Assembly (NCBI GenBank): GCA_039105265.1
Contig: JAPFFF010000049.1
Span: 682,001 to 746,000, forward strand
Direction: 5' to 3'
Length of the DNA: 64,000 nucleotides
DNA from: Tritrichomonas musculus
Lineage: Eukaryota; Parabasalia; Tritrichomonadida; Tritrichomonadidae
A program made the position numbers and the translations under genes. The notes under the pieces were generated by a model, which worked only from the letters and a program-made list of their open reading frames with translations, was not told the DNA's origin and made no database searches. Below are positions 46,301 through 53,459 of this stretch, piece by piece; position 1 is the first letter of the stretch, and the number at the start of each line of letters is the position of its first letter.

Positions 46301-46980
46301 GTCTGTGCTTTTACATCGATAATGGGGAAGACTCTTTTGATACCAAATTAATATTAGCGGAAAAAATATTGAAGCAAGATCAAATAGCATTGAAAAGTGA
46401 AATCCCTGAACCTGTTGATTTGACCAATTATGCTTTGAAAAGTGAAAATGATGAACTGAAGACAAAATTAAATAATTATATTAAATCTCATCAAGATCTA
46501 GCCAAGTTAGTAGGTGATAATGTTACTAAAATCGTAACAATGAACAGTCAGATATCAAATCTACAACATGAGAACGAATCATTAAAAGCTAGGTTAGATG
46601 CGTTAGTGAATAAATTAACAATAATTAAGTACACATTCAGCGTACCGAATAGTAATAGCATTCGTTATCAATTCGAAAAACAACTTGACGAATATGATGG
46701 AACACTCTATTTGACTTATAATGAAACCAGAGATAATGTTACCAGTGTAAACGAAATCAAAATCAGTATATCATTCAACGTTAATAATTCACCTAAGTTT
46801 GAATATCAATGTGAACCAACTAAGATCTGGTTAAACAATATTGAATTTCCATTAAGTAGTAACAGCAATTTCGTGATCAATGCAACAGTTAATTACATAT
46901 TGATTAACTCGTCATTCTTTACATCAAATGGTATCTTAACTGCAGATAACACTAAGAATGTAATACATTCATTACAGTAA
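43321..46980 (+). CDS. fibre-like locus, third ORF
   Basis: This 1219-aa protein begins with a segment like NUMOD4 (WFEEVEGYPEYEIKNENI). It then repeats the module seen in the preceding ORF: SDVHYFYKPSVV, WSLIWDGTKWVGEN and NITSSKIITADNIMTMRSDL. A coiled coil follows, then a hydrophobic Gly/Ala stretch (IGIALGAVGCVLGATGIGVA), a DELDDPSKVAMTLTSTMDMC block, FENVQDNSGSWEVKI and a terminal beta-rich domain. In A and C the equivalent sequence starts inside the preceding ORF. TATTTTTTT precedes the start. Confidence 0.6.
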   Translation: MDETTTKFIGDIQFKVGDATRKGSELLTLSDLDGYVQGGSWFEEVEGYPEYEIKNENITAYKDESLSMANYNILKINMSNDVLNKIIAAPDVTVVFKFILRKEVIYDYEGNLVKEFTAYVENHQAKGPCITCRTDLKCMVTHWTTFGPEFFIAFDTRLGVNPYSLYMNGELSIQYLLKQDSMVAKKPVVKCDVIDARNALQLYESDVHYFYKPSVVTTVNVDSVDYYKMIYRIPNDYTIPINLNFTFTEHCFGNRWSLIWDGTKWVGENMQGRSNGKIESSKQYLRVNKNNYGASGCYVRCKRSEWNKMLLDDTNENFMKVMFANGTTKLLFKDGTEANGSAHSIEIDRCDSTVEIYTKEGYDYLPLQLQIQNSNKEEVESLLNRIDKIVYDMSLDGASNRLTFRWDELHKNEHYGYDIDLIAELDSIEKINYYWSSSNINIATRDIELYLRQQYTDPIEEVNWDPTTNAFKYIIQQQFYEITPRPDAATTLYTDFNITSSKIITADNIMTMRSDLNMVTNTVDVVSYDVKDIKNNVETLNSEMAEQAAKTKYLQKEVDKVDMKANIGIALGAVGCVLGATGIGVAGKALSFASKAAQTGGRELINTVTKVSDVGTNVVEDIAGKLTDELPDIGADVFFGDMVSIPVSRMMRSLSNKDKLNNIIAWCDEEYVPVNEINFTDELDDPSKVAMTLTSTMDMCKRFRHTMKPMIKTLATTVEKSVSSTDLVRDDVIDVVGKYVNGEVHLEAEDVITDGTIKARFLVQKVSEYNDVDYEENIVTINITGGTINYQGTTDFPSCTMNDKTFVISNPNKLRVGGISIKENTAKRRMEFTTNDLAYTCDIDALHKKIDTLHEQIEKNDTALATTLNEFPTVDEVNEALDELKNNMVNMDNLYTKEEADAKYRSKNDLIYKESIEVPFENVQDNSGSWEVKITLTNGTRLVGTISNNDGFVKEFDYLFDYNGVITADGDVNVDVEIDGTTYYLTYYKSDSNGLCFYIDNGEDSFDTKLILAEKILKQDQIALKSEIPEPVDLTNYALKSENDELKTKLNNYIKSHQDLAKLVGDNVTKIVTMNSQISNLQHENESLKARLDALVNKLTIIKYTFSVPNSNSIRYQFEKQLDEYDGTLYLTYNETRDNVTSVNEIKISISFNVNNSPKFEYQCEPTKIWLNNIEFPLSSNSNFVINATVNYILINSSFFTSNGILTADNTKNVIHSLQ

Positions 46981-47007
46981 AATACAAAAAGTTGATAGAT
47001 ATTTTTT

Positions 47008-47228
47008 TCGGGTGTAGAATTCAAAAAACACCATTAGAAAGCTCAAAAACTACTCCATACCTTGGAAATGACATTGGTGGAATAGTGAAAGTAGAGGGTG
47101 TGTACTTACGATAGGTTTTCAGAGGGTATTTGGCCGGGTAGCGAGACCCAAGCGAAGGTGTACCTGAGCTTGGTGGCGAGCAGTGTAGGCTGGGGTGAAG
47201 AATGAATCCCAGCCTATACTATACTACT
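47008..47228. repeat. right terminal inverted repeat of element B
   Basis: It is the reverse complement of 22582-22802, with about two mismatches seen. It includes the same terminal hairpin at 47186-47216 and ends in CTATACTATACTACT. It lies 27 bp after the last fibre ORF. Confidence 0.9.
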
Positions 47229-47534
47229 GTTGCTGGGGTCATTGATTTCATTTAATTTACTCATATCCGTATTCAATGATAAATCTAATTTAACGTGAAA
47301 TGTTAAGAAACCTTTATCAATATCACTGATGAAGTGGTCAGGATGTGTTAAACTGATTTGTGAATACTGTCCTTGATGAAATGGAGCTGGTTGGTCATGA
47401 CAGTCAACAGTTCTAAATGAAAATGAACGTGTACCGTCATTGACATTAATCATGTTTCTCATCTCTTCAAATGCATGAAGAACGTTTCCTGTTTCAGTGC
47501 GAAGATTATGGGCTCTCTCGTTTCGATATAACAT
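47229..47534 (-). CDS. N-terminal piece of a divergent major capsid protein (element D)
   Basis: The chain reads toward element B and aligns with the first block of the A and B capsid proteins. PAPFHQGQYSQISLTHPDHF corresponds to the P-I-x-x-G-S-F/Y-T-x-x-I-I-S-P region, and ISDIDKGFLTFHVKLDL corresponds to ADIYNGFIKAQMKI. Identity is low, so D is a distinct lineage. The following part lies at 22391-22581, beyond B. Fossil, broken by the insertion of B. Confidence 0.6.
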
Positions 47535-47583
47535 TTATGATTGAATAAAAAGGAAATAAATCACTTTTATCATTAATTAAATT

Positions 47584-47838
47584 ATGGGTGTCGGTATATT
47601 CAACAAAATCAAGAACGCATTTAAATCAATTGGCGGCAAAGTTAAATCATTCGCTCAGAAAGCTGTTAAAGCAATTCCGAAAGTTGTTGATGTTGGAAAG
47701 CAAATCATGGACAGAGTCAAACCAATCACACAATTCATTCCTGGTGTTGGTCAAGTAGTTGACGCAATTGATACAGGTTTAAACGCTGTCGACAAAGTAG
47801 GTAAATTTGGTAAATCAATACTGAATGAAGTTAAATGA
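47584..47838 (+). CDS. amphipathic minor capsid-like protein (element D)
   Basis: This 84-aa protein is Lys/Val/Gly-rich and repeats an amphipathic helix pattern (FNKIKNAFKSIGGKVKSFAQ, then VGKQIMDRVKPITQFIPGVG). It resembles the 27130-27468 protein of element B and the pVI/pX-type minor proteins of adenoviruses and Polintons. The start has TCATTAATTAAATTATG upstream and diverges from the MCP gene 49 bp away. It could equally be a membrane-active peptide; the role is inferred from composition. Confidence 0.5.
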   Translation: MGVGIFNKIKNAFKSIGGKVKSFAQKAVKAIPKVVDVGKQIMDRVKPITQFIPGVGQVVDAIDTGLNAVDKVGKFGKSILNEVK

Positions 47839-47874
47839 AAAACAATGAAAAATAATGATTTAATATGAATACAA

Positions 47875-48351
47875 ATGAATGATAACATCAACGAACTTAA
47901 AGTAATAAACGAAAACATTAATGAATCAAAAGTGTTTAAATCAGTTGAAGAGTTCAATTTGTTCTATCAAAAGAATATCGAGCAAATGAAATCACAAACG
48001 ACAAACTATTTGAACAAGATTTATAAAATCATCACTAATGACGGCAATGAATACAAAATCACTAAACGTAATTGCAAAGACGGTAAACAATGTGACGGCG
48101 ACATTTATTTGAAGAAAGTTGGGAACACAATCACTAAAACACTCGAAAACGACAACATCAAAGCTGATATATCATTGATGAAAGAATCATTAAATGAATT
48201 CACTGAACAAATCAATCAATTAAACAACAAAAATAAAATACTTGAAGAACATATCAATAAGCTTTCAAATGTTGTTGACCAGCAATCAAAAATCATTAAT
48301 GAATACATTTTAAATGTTGTTGCTCCTGACAACCACCGAATGATTAAGTGA
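47875..48351 (+). CDS. coiled-coil hypothetical protein, 158 aa (element D)
   Basis: The N-terminal third carries INELKVINENINESKVFKS, and the centre is a basic patch with two cysteines (RNCKDGKQCDG). The C-terminal half is a clear coiled coil (TEQINQLNNKNKILEEHINK). It is transcribed with the minor capsid-like gene, and its end overlaps the convergent 48310-48543 gene. No family is recognised; a short fibre or scaffold is possible. Confidence 0.45.
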   Translation: MNDNINELKVINENINESKVFKSVEEFNLFYQKNIEQMKSQTTNYLNKIYKIITNDGNEYKITKRNCKDGKQCDGDIYLKKVGNTITKTLENDNIKADISLMKESLNEFTEQINQLNNKNKILEEHINKLSNVVDQQSKIINEYILNVVAPDNHRMIK

Positions 48352-48543
48352 ATCATGATGATTTAATGATTTAGTCGTTTTTGGTGGAGGTTCATGAAAT
48401 ACATTTCCTTTTTCATTATAACATTTCACTGTCGGAGCTGAGTTTATTTTTGTTCTCTTCTTTTGCATCGTTAACTGTAATCTATCAAAATGATTTTTGT
48501 GTTTATCATCATGAACGGTTCTCATTTGATTAATAACAGACAT
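48310..48543 (-). CDS. small basic His-rich protein (element D)
   Basis: This 77-aa protein is rich in His, Lys and Asn, with a HEPPPKTTK motif like the LHEPP of the 142-aa protein of element B. Its start codon lies 14 bp from the divergent start at 48558, inside a CATTTAAT...ATTAAATG palindrome. The function is unknown. Confidence 0.4.
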   Translation of the reverse strand: MSVINQMRTVHDDKHKNHFDRLQLTMQKKRTKINSAPTVKCYNEKGNVFHEPPPKTTKSLNHHDSLNHSVVVRSNNI

Positions 48544-48557
48544 TTAATTGTTATTAA

Positions 48558-48788
48558 ATGAGTGAACTAACAGAATACAAGAAAGAAATACCAGAATTAA
48601 AACGTATCAAACGAGGATTAAAAGAAAAGTGTTATGATTACAAACAATGTCTCAACAATATCAAATCAGGAATGTTGGGCTCTGATGGTCTTGCCGTTCG
48701 TGAGTCTCTTATTGAAGACATCAACAGCCTCAAAAACAAAGTTCATCAACTTGAGAATGAATTGAACTCATTAAACAGCTCTTCATAA
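48558..48788 (+). CDS. small coiled-coil protein, 76 aa (element D)
   Basis: The protein is mostly helical, with charged heptads at both ends (LTEYKKEIPELKRIKRGLKE and SLKNKVHQLENELNSL). The middle has two cysteines, one in YDYKQCLNN. An inverted copy of its second half lies at 50557-50663, where element C begins, so this locus was duplicated before C inserted. No family is recognised. Confidence 0.45.
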   Translation: MSELTEYKKEIPELKRIKRGLKEKCYDYKQCLNNIKSGMLGSDGLAVRESLIEDINSLKNKVHQLENELNSLNSSS

Positions 48789-49175
48789 ACTGTACATCAT
48801 CTATGACATCAATCTTTTATTTTTGGTCATTTATTCAAAATTGTCTACCCGATTTTTGAATGAAATGGGGGCTAATTTTGAAAAAGTGGCGATTTTTTGA
48901 GTCATGTAGCTGATGTTTGGGGTCTGTAAATCCTATGACGAGGGGGGTCATTTTTTATCCCCTGCCCAAATGCCCCTCCTATCTCTCTCTAACCTGTGAG
49001 ACCACCAAAAAGTAATCAACATAGAACATAACCATTACATGATAATGGAGAGGTATGCACAGATTTCAAACAGGTATACAATAGAGAATATAATGAATTA
49101 ATTAACAAATATCATCTATGTTTGAAATACTGTATTAATATGTAGCTTCATTTTATTTTTTAATTTTTTTCTTCA

Positions 49176-49520
49176 ATGGAAATGACTAATAAATTAGATC
49201 TTACACAATTCAACAGAACAGACATTGTAAAGAAACTATCCAAATCTAAATCAGAAGAGAACTTGCTAAATATTTCAGAACTAGAGGTTAATGACAGCTC
49301 CGCTGGCCCAGGCAAAGCCTGTGAAATTGAAGCACAAAAAGCAGCATTAAAATTAATTGAGGCAACAGTACCTGAAAAACAAAAGCGTGGCAGGAAGAGC
49401 AAATACAATAGTGCGGAAGAAAGACTGGAGGCCAGGAGAAAACAACAAAAAGAATACAGGTTAAGAAAGAAGGCAGAACTGGAAGAGTTAAAGAAGTTAG
49501 CACAATTGGTCAAGGCATAA
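49176..49520 (+). CDS. AT-hook/bZIP-like DNA-binding protein (fragment E)
   Basis: This 114-aa protein matches the B copy at both ends: LDLTQFNRTDIVKKLSKSKS at the start, then GRKSKY and a basic region, ARRKQQKEYRLRKKAELEEL. The centre carries a longer Ala/Glu-rich linker than B. Two in-frame ATGs (49176 and 49182) are possible starts. It keeps an open frame although its surroundings are fragmentary. Confidence 0.6.
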   Translation: MEMTNKLDLTQFNRTDIVKKLSKSKSEENLLNISELEVNDSSAGPGKACEIEAQKAALKLIEATVPEKQKRGRKSKYNSAEERLEARRKQQKEYRLRKKAELEELKKLAQLVKA

Positions 49521-49553
49521 AAAAAATATCATCCGAAAGATTTATTTTTTTGC

Positions 49554-49910
49554 TTACTTGATTGGTATATCATGCTCTCTCTTAAATTTACTGTAATAAA
49601 CATTATCATTTTTGCCTTCTTCACTAATTAAACTTACTCTTTTATTTCCCCATTTGTCTTCATTGATATGTAGCTTCCTGTAGTTGATTCCAGTGTAGAA
49701 ATAGAAAATGTTGTCATAGAAATAATAGTTATCAAAAGTGTGTTTTCCATAAGTGTCCGCTTTCATAGCATCATCTGGTATTGTATCTACGTATTCATAC
49801 ACTATTCCTTTGTGTGATGATCTATTCTTATTATTTTCACTAACACTTGCCCATCTTAAATTTTTTGTATGGTAATCTGTTTTTATATGATTTATATGGT
49901 CCACGATAGA
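49554..49910 (-). CDS. HNH endonuclease remnant (fragment E)
   Basis: The frame encodes the HNH-like core VDHINHIKTDYHTKNLRW and the C-terminal part with NRSSHKG and VDTIPDDA, as in 30019-30624. Similarity to the family is not seen beyond about 49910, where unrelated sequence begins. Fossil. Confidence 0.55.
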   Translation of the reverse strand, partial: SIVDHINHIKTDYHTKNLRWASVSENNKNRSSHKGIVYEYVDTIPDDAMKADTYGKHTFDNYYFYDNIFYFYTGINYRKLHINEDKWGNKRVSLISEEGKNDNVYYSKFKREHDIPIK

Positions 49911-49952
49911 GAGTATTAGTGTGTAAATGGTGGGGGGATATAATTGTACCCC

Positions 49953-50468
49953 TTTTTGTACCCCCTGATGATGTTTTAAGTTGACGGTCGCCACATTAAA
50001 TTTAATATCTTTGATTTTTTAATTTAATTTTTTATCGTTTATGAAAGTCATGTATTATGTTGATGATGGGGTTCGCGTATTTTACACACCGAAGAAACGC
50101 TTGATTATGTGAGATAAGTCAATTAAAGAATTCTTGACGAAAATCAATAATGACAAGGAATTTGCCTTGAAGCGTTGTAATTATAAAGCCACCAAAGAAC
50201 AATTTGATGAATTCTTTAATGAATATGATTGTGAGATATATACATATCCTAAAGACATGATGATTTTTGAATTCGTTCGATTTTATAGAAGAAATGAACC
50301 TGAACGTGTAATGTTAGCTTCTATCAATGACTTCTTTAATCATCCGAATAAAAGATTTCGTAAAATACCAATTCGTAAGGGAAACGCAACGAATAAATAA
50401 ATGAATCAACATTAATGATGTTTTATTTTTTGTACCCCCTGATGATGTTTTAAGTTAACGGTCGCCAC
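49953..50468. repeat. 42-bp direct repeats flanking an ORF
   Basis: 49953-49994 and 50427-50468 share TTTTTGTACCCCCTGATGATG and a TTTTAAGTTRACGGTCGCCAC continuation, with one difference. They bracket the 88-aa ORF. The TTAACGGTCGCC part recurs in the left end of element C (about 50690), which links these repeats to an element terminus. Confidence 0.65.
50134..50400 (+). CDS. hypothetical ORF between direct repeats
   Basis: This 88-aa frame contains a Phe/Tyr-rich helical part (KEQFDEFFNEYDCEIYTYPK) and a basic C terminus (NKRFRKIPIRKGNATNK). Coding-like sequence also lies just upstream (from about 50041). No family is recognised. It is probably a relic of element D or of a further element. 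Confidence 0.35.
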   Translation: MTKINNDKEFALKRCNYKATKEQFDEFFNEYDCEIYTYPKDMMIFEFVRFYRRNEPERVMLASINDFFNHPNKRFRKIPIRKGNATNK

Positions 50469-50663
50469 TTTGAATCTTCATCTTTGAATCAACATCTTTG
50501 AACGCAATGAATCAAAAATAAATGAATGAAGGACTATGACGCCTCTTGCTTCGCAAATGTCATAGATGATGTGCAGTTTATGAAGAGTTGTTTAATGAGT
50601 TCAATTCATTCTCAAGTTGATGAACTTTGTTTTTGAGGCTGTTGATGTCTTCAATAAGAGACT
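50401..50663. other. non-coding patch between the 88-aa ORF and element C
   Basis: It holds the second 42-bp direct repeat and the inverted copy of the 76-aa gene's 3' half. No gene is seen. Confidence 0.5.
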
Positions 50664-50765
50664 AGTAGTATACGTTAGGCTGTGCGCCCTTAACGGTCGC
50701 CCAGACCTAACTGCGCCGATGATTTCACCGGGGGTCCGTAAACAAAAAAAAAATGCAAGCCTCTT

Positions 50766-53297
50766 TTATGGTGTGGCTTTGACTTGCTTGAGATAATATT
50801 CAGTAAATGGTATATTTCCAGAGCCCTTTAATTGAAAATCGATATGATAAAAATCATATTCAAAATCTCTTTTTCTATTGGATTCTCTAAGTTTATCTTC
50901 ACCATATATTTCATCTAGTACTGCAAATCCTTCACTATAATGAACTCTAACATAATGTTTCTTTTCATTTGAATCTTTAAATATAAATAACATTTCCATA
51001 TATAAACTATTATATTCGACGCATACAATTAATTTTTTAGAACTAGTATCGTAAGAATACCAGCATAATTCTGGGATATCCTCATAATATGATTTGTGAA
51101 ATCCTGAATAAAATATTCTCCAATATAAGTCATCCAATAATGATGTAATATCACTCTTTAAAGCTATTTCATCCTGTTTCAATATTTTTTCGGCTAATAT
51201 TAATTTGGTATTGAAGCCTTCAGCATTAAAGCACCAATAACCATCATCCCTTGGTTCATAGCCACATTCATAGGATATTCCATCTATCTCCTCTACCCAA
51301 TATATTTCTTCATTAATAACAGTATTATCATCATAAACAAATAGAATATCGAAATTATGAACCATTTCAGAGTCATCAGTAAATGTCCCAACAAGACGAG
51401 TTCCACTATTCAATTTTATTTTGACTTCCCACGTTCCTGAACTATCTTGTACATTTTCAAATGGCACTTCAATAGATTCTTTGTATATCAAATCATTTTT
51501 CTCTCTATATTTGCTAATGTCTTTCTTTAATGTATACTCCTTTAGTACATCATTAACCTCATCAACAGTAGGATATGTATTCATTATTTTTGCTATGTTT
51601 TCATCGTTTGTATGTGAGTTTTCTTCTATTTGATCAATCTTTTTATTAAGCGCATCAATGTCACTCATATAAGCTATATCATTTACAGAATATTTCATAC
51701 TTCTTATCGCTGTGTTCTCTTTGATGCTGATTGCACTAATTCTATGTCTCTTTGGGTTATCAATAATTATAGTTTTGTCTTGGAGAGATGCAGTTGGAAA
51801 GTTCTCTGTGCCCTCATAGTTCGATATCTCTCCATTTGATATATGAATTATTGGATAATTCTCTTCATAGTCTATATCATTATATTCGCTTACTTTCATG
51901 ATCATAATCCTGACTTTGATAATTCCTTCACTTATTGTATCCTCAGCTTCTAAATGTATTTTGCCATCAATTAATTTGCCATTAATGTCAATTGTATCGT
52001 CTCTTTTCAAATCACTTTTTGAAATAAAATCATTATTTTCAAATTCATTGGCTATTTCATCCACCTTTAAGGCCAATAATTTGAAAATAGGTTTCAATGT
52101 TTCTCTGAATTGATTACATAATTCATAAGAGGCTGAAACCGATAAACTATATTCTTCTGGATTATCATCTTCTTCAGTATAAGGGATATCGTCTAAATTT
52201 GTATATTCTGAATTACACCAATTAATAACAGGTGAAATATCGGTGGTTATGCTCCTTAGTTCCATTCCAGGCCATACTCTCATAACTTGCCAATATGGTT
52301 GACCTGCAACTCTTAATCTCATTCGTAAACCTCTGAAAAAGCTAGAAAAAGCTGCTTTTAAAATTTGGATACCATGTGGAAAAAGTTGCATGCCGATAGA
52401 TGCTGCACTCCCTACTGTGCCTGCTATACCAAAAGCTAGGGCAGTATATGAGACAATTCTTAAATGCTTAACGTCATTCTCTAAATGTTGAGTTATGTTT
52501 TTGACTTGAACAATTTCTGAATCAAGTACGTTAACTCTATGACTCATTTCATTCAAATCGTACGATACGACATCCAAATTATTTGTCACTAAATTTAAAT
52601 CACTTCTCATCGTCGTGATGTTATCGGCGGTTATGATTTTAGAACTTGTGATATTATAATCTGTATAAAGTGTGGTTGCTGCATTTGGATTTGGTGTTAT
52701 TTCATAAAATTGTTGCTGAATAATATATTTGAAAGGATTCATAATTCCATCCCAATTGACCTCATCTACTGGATCCACCAAATCCTTTTTCAGATATAAT
52801 TCAATATTTCTATGACTTGCATCAATTTTTGAATCTTCATAACGATAAGAGATTTTTTCAATTGTATCGAGAACACCGATAGTATCGCAATAAGCTGTAT
52901 CGTTCCTTTCAACATGGTGAACTCCCTCAAGGCGAAATGACATTCGATTTGCTATATCTGAATTTGGTGAATAGATATCCAAGAAAATTTCCTCAATGTT
53001 TTTCACCTCAAAAGTTCGTTTCGAATAATTATATATTAATATTTCAATTGCATAAAGATCATAGCCTTCAACTGAATGACTGAAATTTGTGTTTCCCCAA
53101 TCAACACCTATTTCATTTCCATTTTTCAAAGTGCCATCATTAAATTTCACTTTCAATTCAATTTTGCCATCTTTTTCCCATCCTTCTCCTCTAACAGGTC
53201 TTCTGATAAATGCTTGCATTAAATTCTTTTCATTAACATTTGTATACCATATATTATCAGTAAAGAATTGTTTATTCCAGTCATCATTCTTCATCAT
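50766..53297 (-). CDS. fibre-like surface protein, C-terminal ORF (element C)
   Basis: This 843-aa ORF is homologous to 3997-6651 and to the later part of 43321-46980. It carries NITSSKIITADNITTMRSDL, a coiled coil (NVLDSEIVQVKNITQHLEND) and a hydrophobic Ala/Gly segment (YTALAFGIAGTVGSAASIGM). The FENVQDSSGTWEVKIKL block and a distinct C-terminal beta-rich domain (YYEDIPELCWYSYDTSS) follow. The terminal domain differs from those of A and B, as expected for a receptor-binding tip. Confidence 0.6.
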   Translation of the reverse strand: MMKNDDWNKQFFTDNIWYTNVNEKNLMQAFIRRPVRGEGWEKDGKIELKVKFNDGTLKNGNEIGVDWGNTNFSHSVEGYDLYAIEILIYNYSKRTFEVKNIEEIFLDIYSPNSDIANRMSFRLEGVHHVERNDTAYCDTIGVLDTIEKISYRYEDSKIDASHRNIELYLKKDLVDPVDEVNWDGIMNPFKYIIQQQFYEITPNPNAATTLYTDYNITSSKIITADNITTMRSDLNLVTNNLDVVSYDLNEMSHRVNVLDSEIVQVKNITQHLENDVKHLRIVSYTALAFGIAGTVGSAASIGMQLFPHGIQILKAAFSSFFRGLRMRLRVAGQPYWQVMRVWPGMELRSITTDISPVINWCNSEYTNLDDIPYTEEDDNPEEYSLSVSASYELCNQFRETLKPIFKLLALKVDEIANEFENNDFISKSDLKRDDTIDINGKLIDGKIHLEAEDTISEGIIKVRIMIMKVSEYNDIDYEENYPIIHISNGEISNYEGTENFPTASLQDKTIIIDNPKRHRISAISIKENTAIRSMKYSVNDIAYMSDIDALNKKIDQIEENSHTNDENIAKIMNTYPTVDEVNDVLKEYTLKKDISKYREKNDLIYKESIEVPFENVQDSSGTWEVKIKLNSGTRLVGTFTDDSEMVHNFDILFVYDDNTVINEEIYWVEEIDGISYECGYEPRDDGYWCFNAEGFNTKLILAEKILKQDEIALKSDITSLLDDLYWRIFYSGFHKSYYEDIPELCWYSYDTSSKKLIVCVEYNSLYMEMLFIFKDSNEKKHYVRVHYSEGFAVLDEIYGEDKLRESNRKRDFEYDFYHIDFQLKGSGNIPFTEYYLKQVKATP

Positions 53298-53459
53298 AAC
53301 ACATGCACCAATAGCATCATAAGCATCTTTTTTTGCTCTTGTATTGCATTTATTTATTATTTTTCCATTTGATTTGCCTTGGATATTTTTGCCATCCCAT
53401 TTAGTTCCATCCCATATTAAGTCCCATTTATTTCCAAAACAATATTCTTTGAATTTAAA

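Larger units (their letters stand above)
22582..47228. mobile_element. Maverick/Polinton-class element B, nearly whole, inserted in element D
   Basis: Terminal inverted repeats of 221 bp (22582-22802 and 47008-47228) bound a 24.6-kb unit. I count about two differences between the repeats, so the insertion is young. The ends are AGTAGTATAG...CTATACTACT. Flanks GTTGT and GTTGC give a possible 5-bp target duplication with one mismatch. Core parts are integrase, A32/FtsK ATPase, MCP, minor capsid-like, penton-like, PolB and the fibre-like locus. No SF3 helicase or adenovirus-type protease was recognised. It looks close to whole, with perhaps one or two breaks. Confidence 0.85.
47229..48810. mobile_element. 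element D, right part (divergent capsid-bearing element)
   Basis: It contains the MCP piece, an amphipathic minor capsid-like protein and small coiled-coil or basic proteins unlike those of A-C. Its left part is at 22391-22581, and B splits it. Its outer limits are not clear: no AGTAGTATA-type end was found, and an inverted copy of its last 107 bp lies at 50557-50663. It is older than B and broken in several places. Confidence 0.5.
49001..49910. mobile_element. fragment E of a B-like Maverick element
   Basis: Pieces closely similar to element B lie in the same order: part of the 142-aa gene (ACCACCAAAAAGTAATCAAC), the tail of the 175-aa family (49042-49145), a complete bZIP-like ORF and, reversed, part of an HNH gene. 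It is a small, broken relic lying in element D-type sequence. Identity to B is high, so it derives from a sister copy rather than from D. Confidence 0.6.
48703..50663. repeat. 107-bp inverted duplication (48703-48809 and 50557-50663)
   Basis: The two segments are reverse complements with a few mismatches, covering the end of the 76-aa gene and its 3' flank (for example AACAGCTCTTCATAAACTG against its complement). They bracket about 1.75 kb that contains fragment E and the 88-aa ORF. Element C starts exactly at the end of the second copy. Confidence 0.7.

Noticed and set aside
22582-47228. LTR retroelement
   Set aside because: The terminal repeats are inverted rather than direct, and there is no reverse transcriptase. 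The gene set is that of a Maverick.
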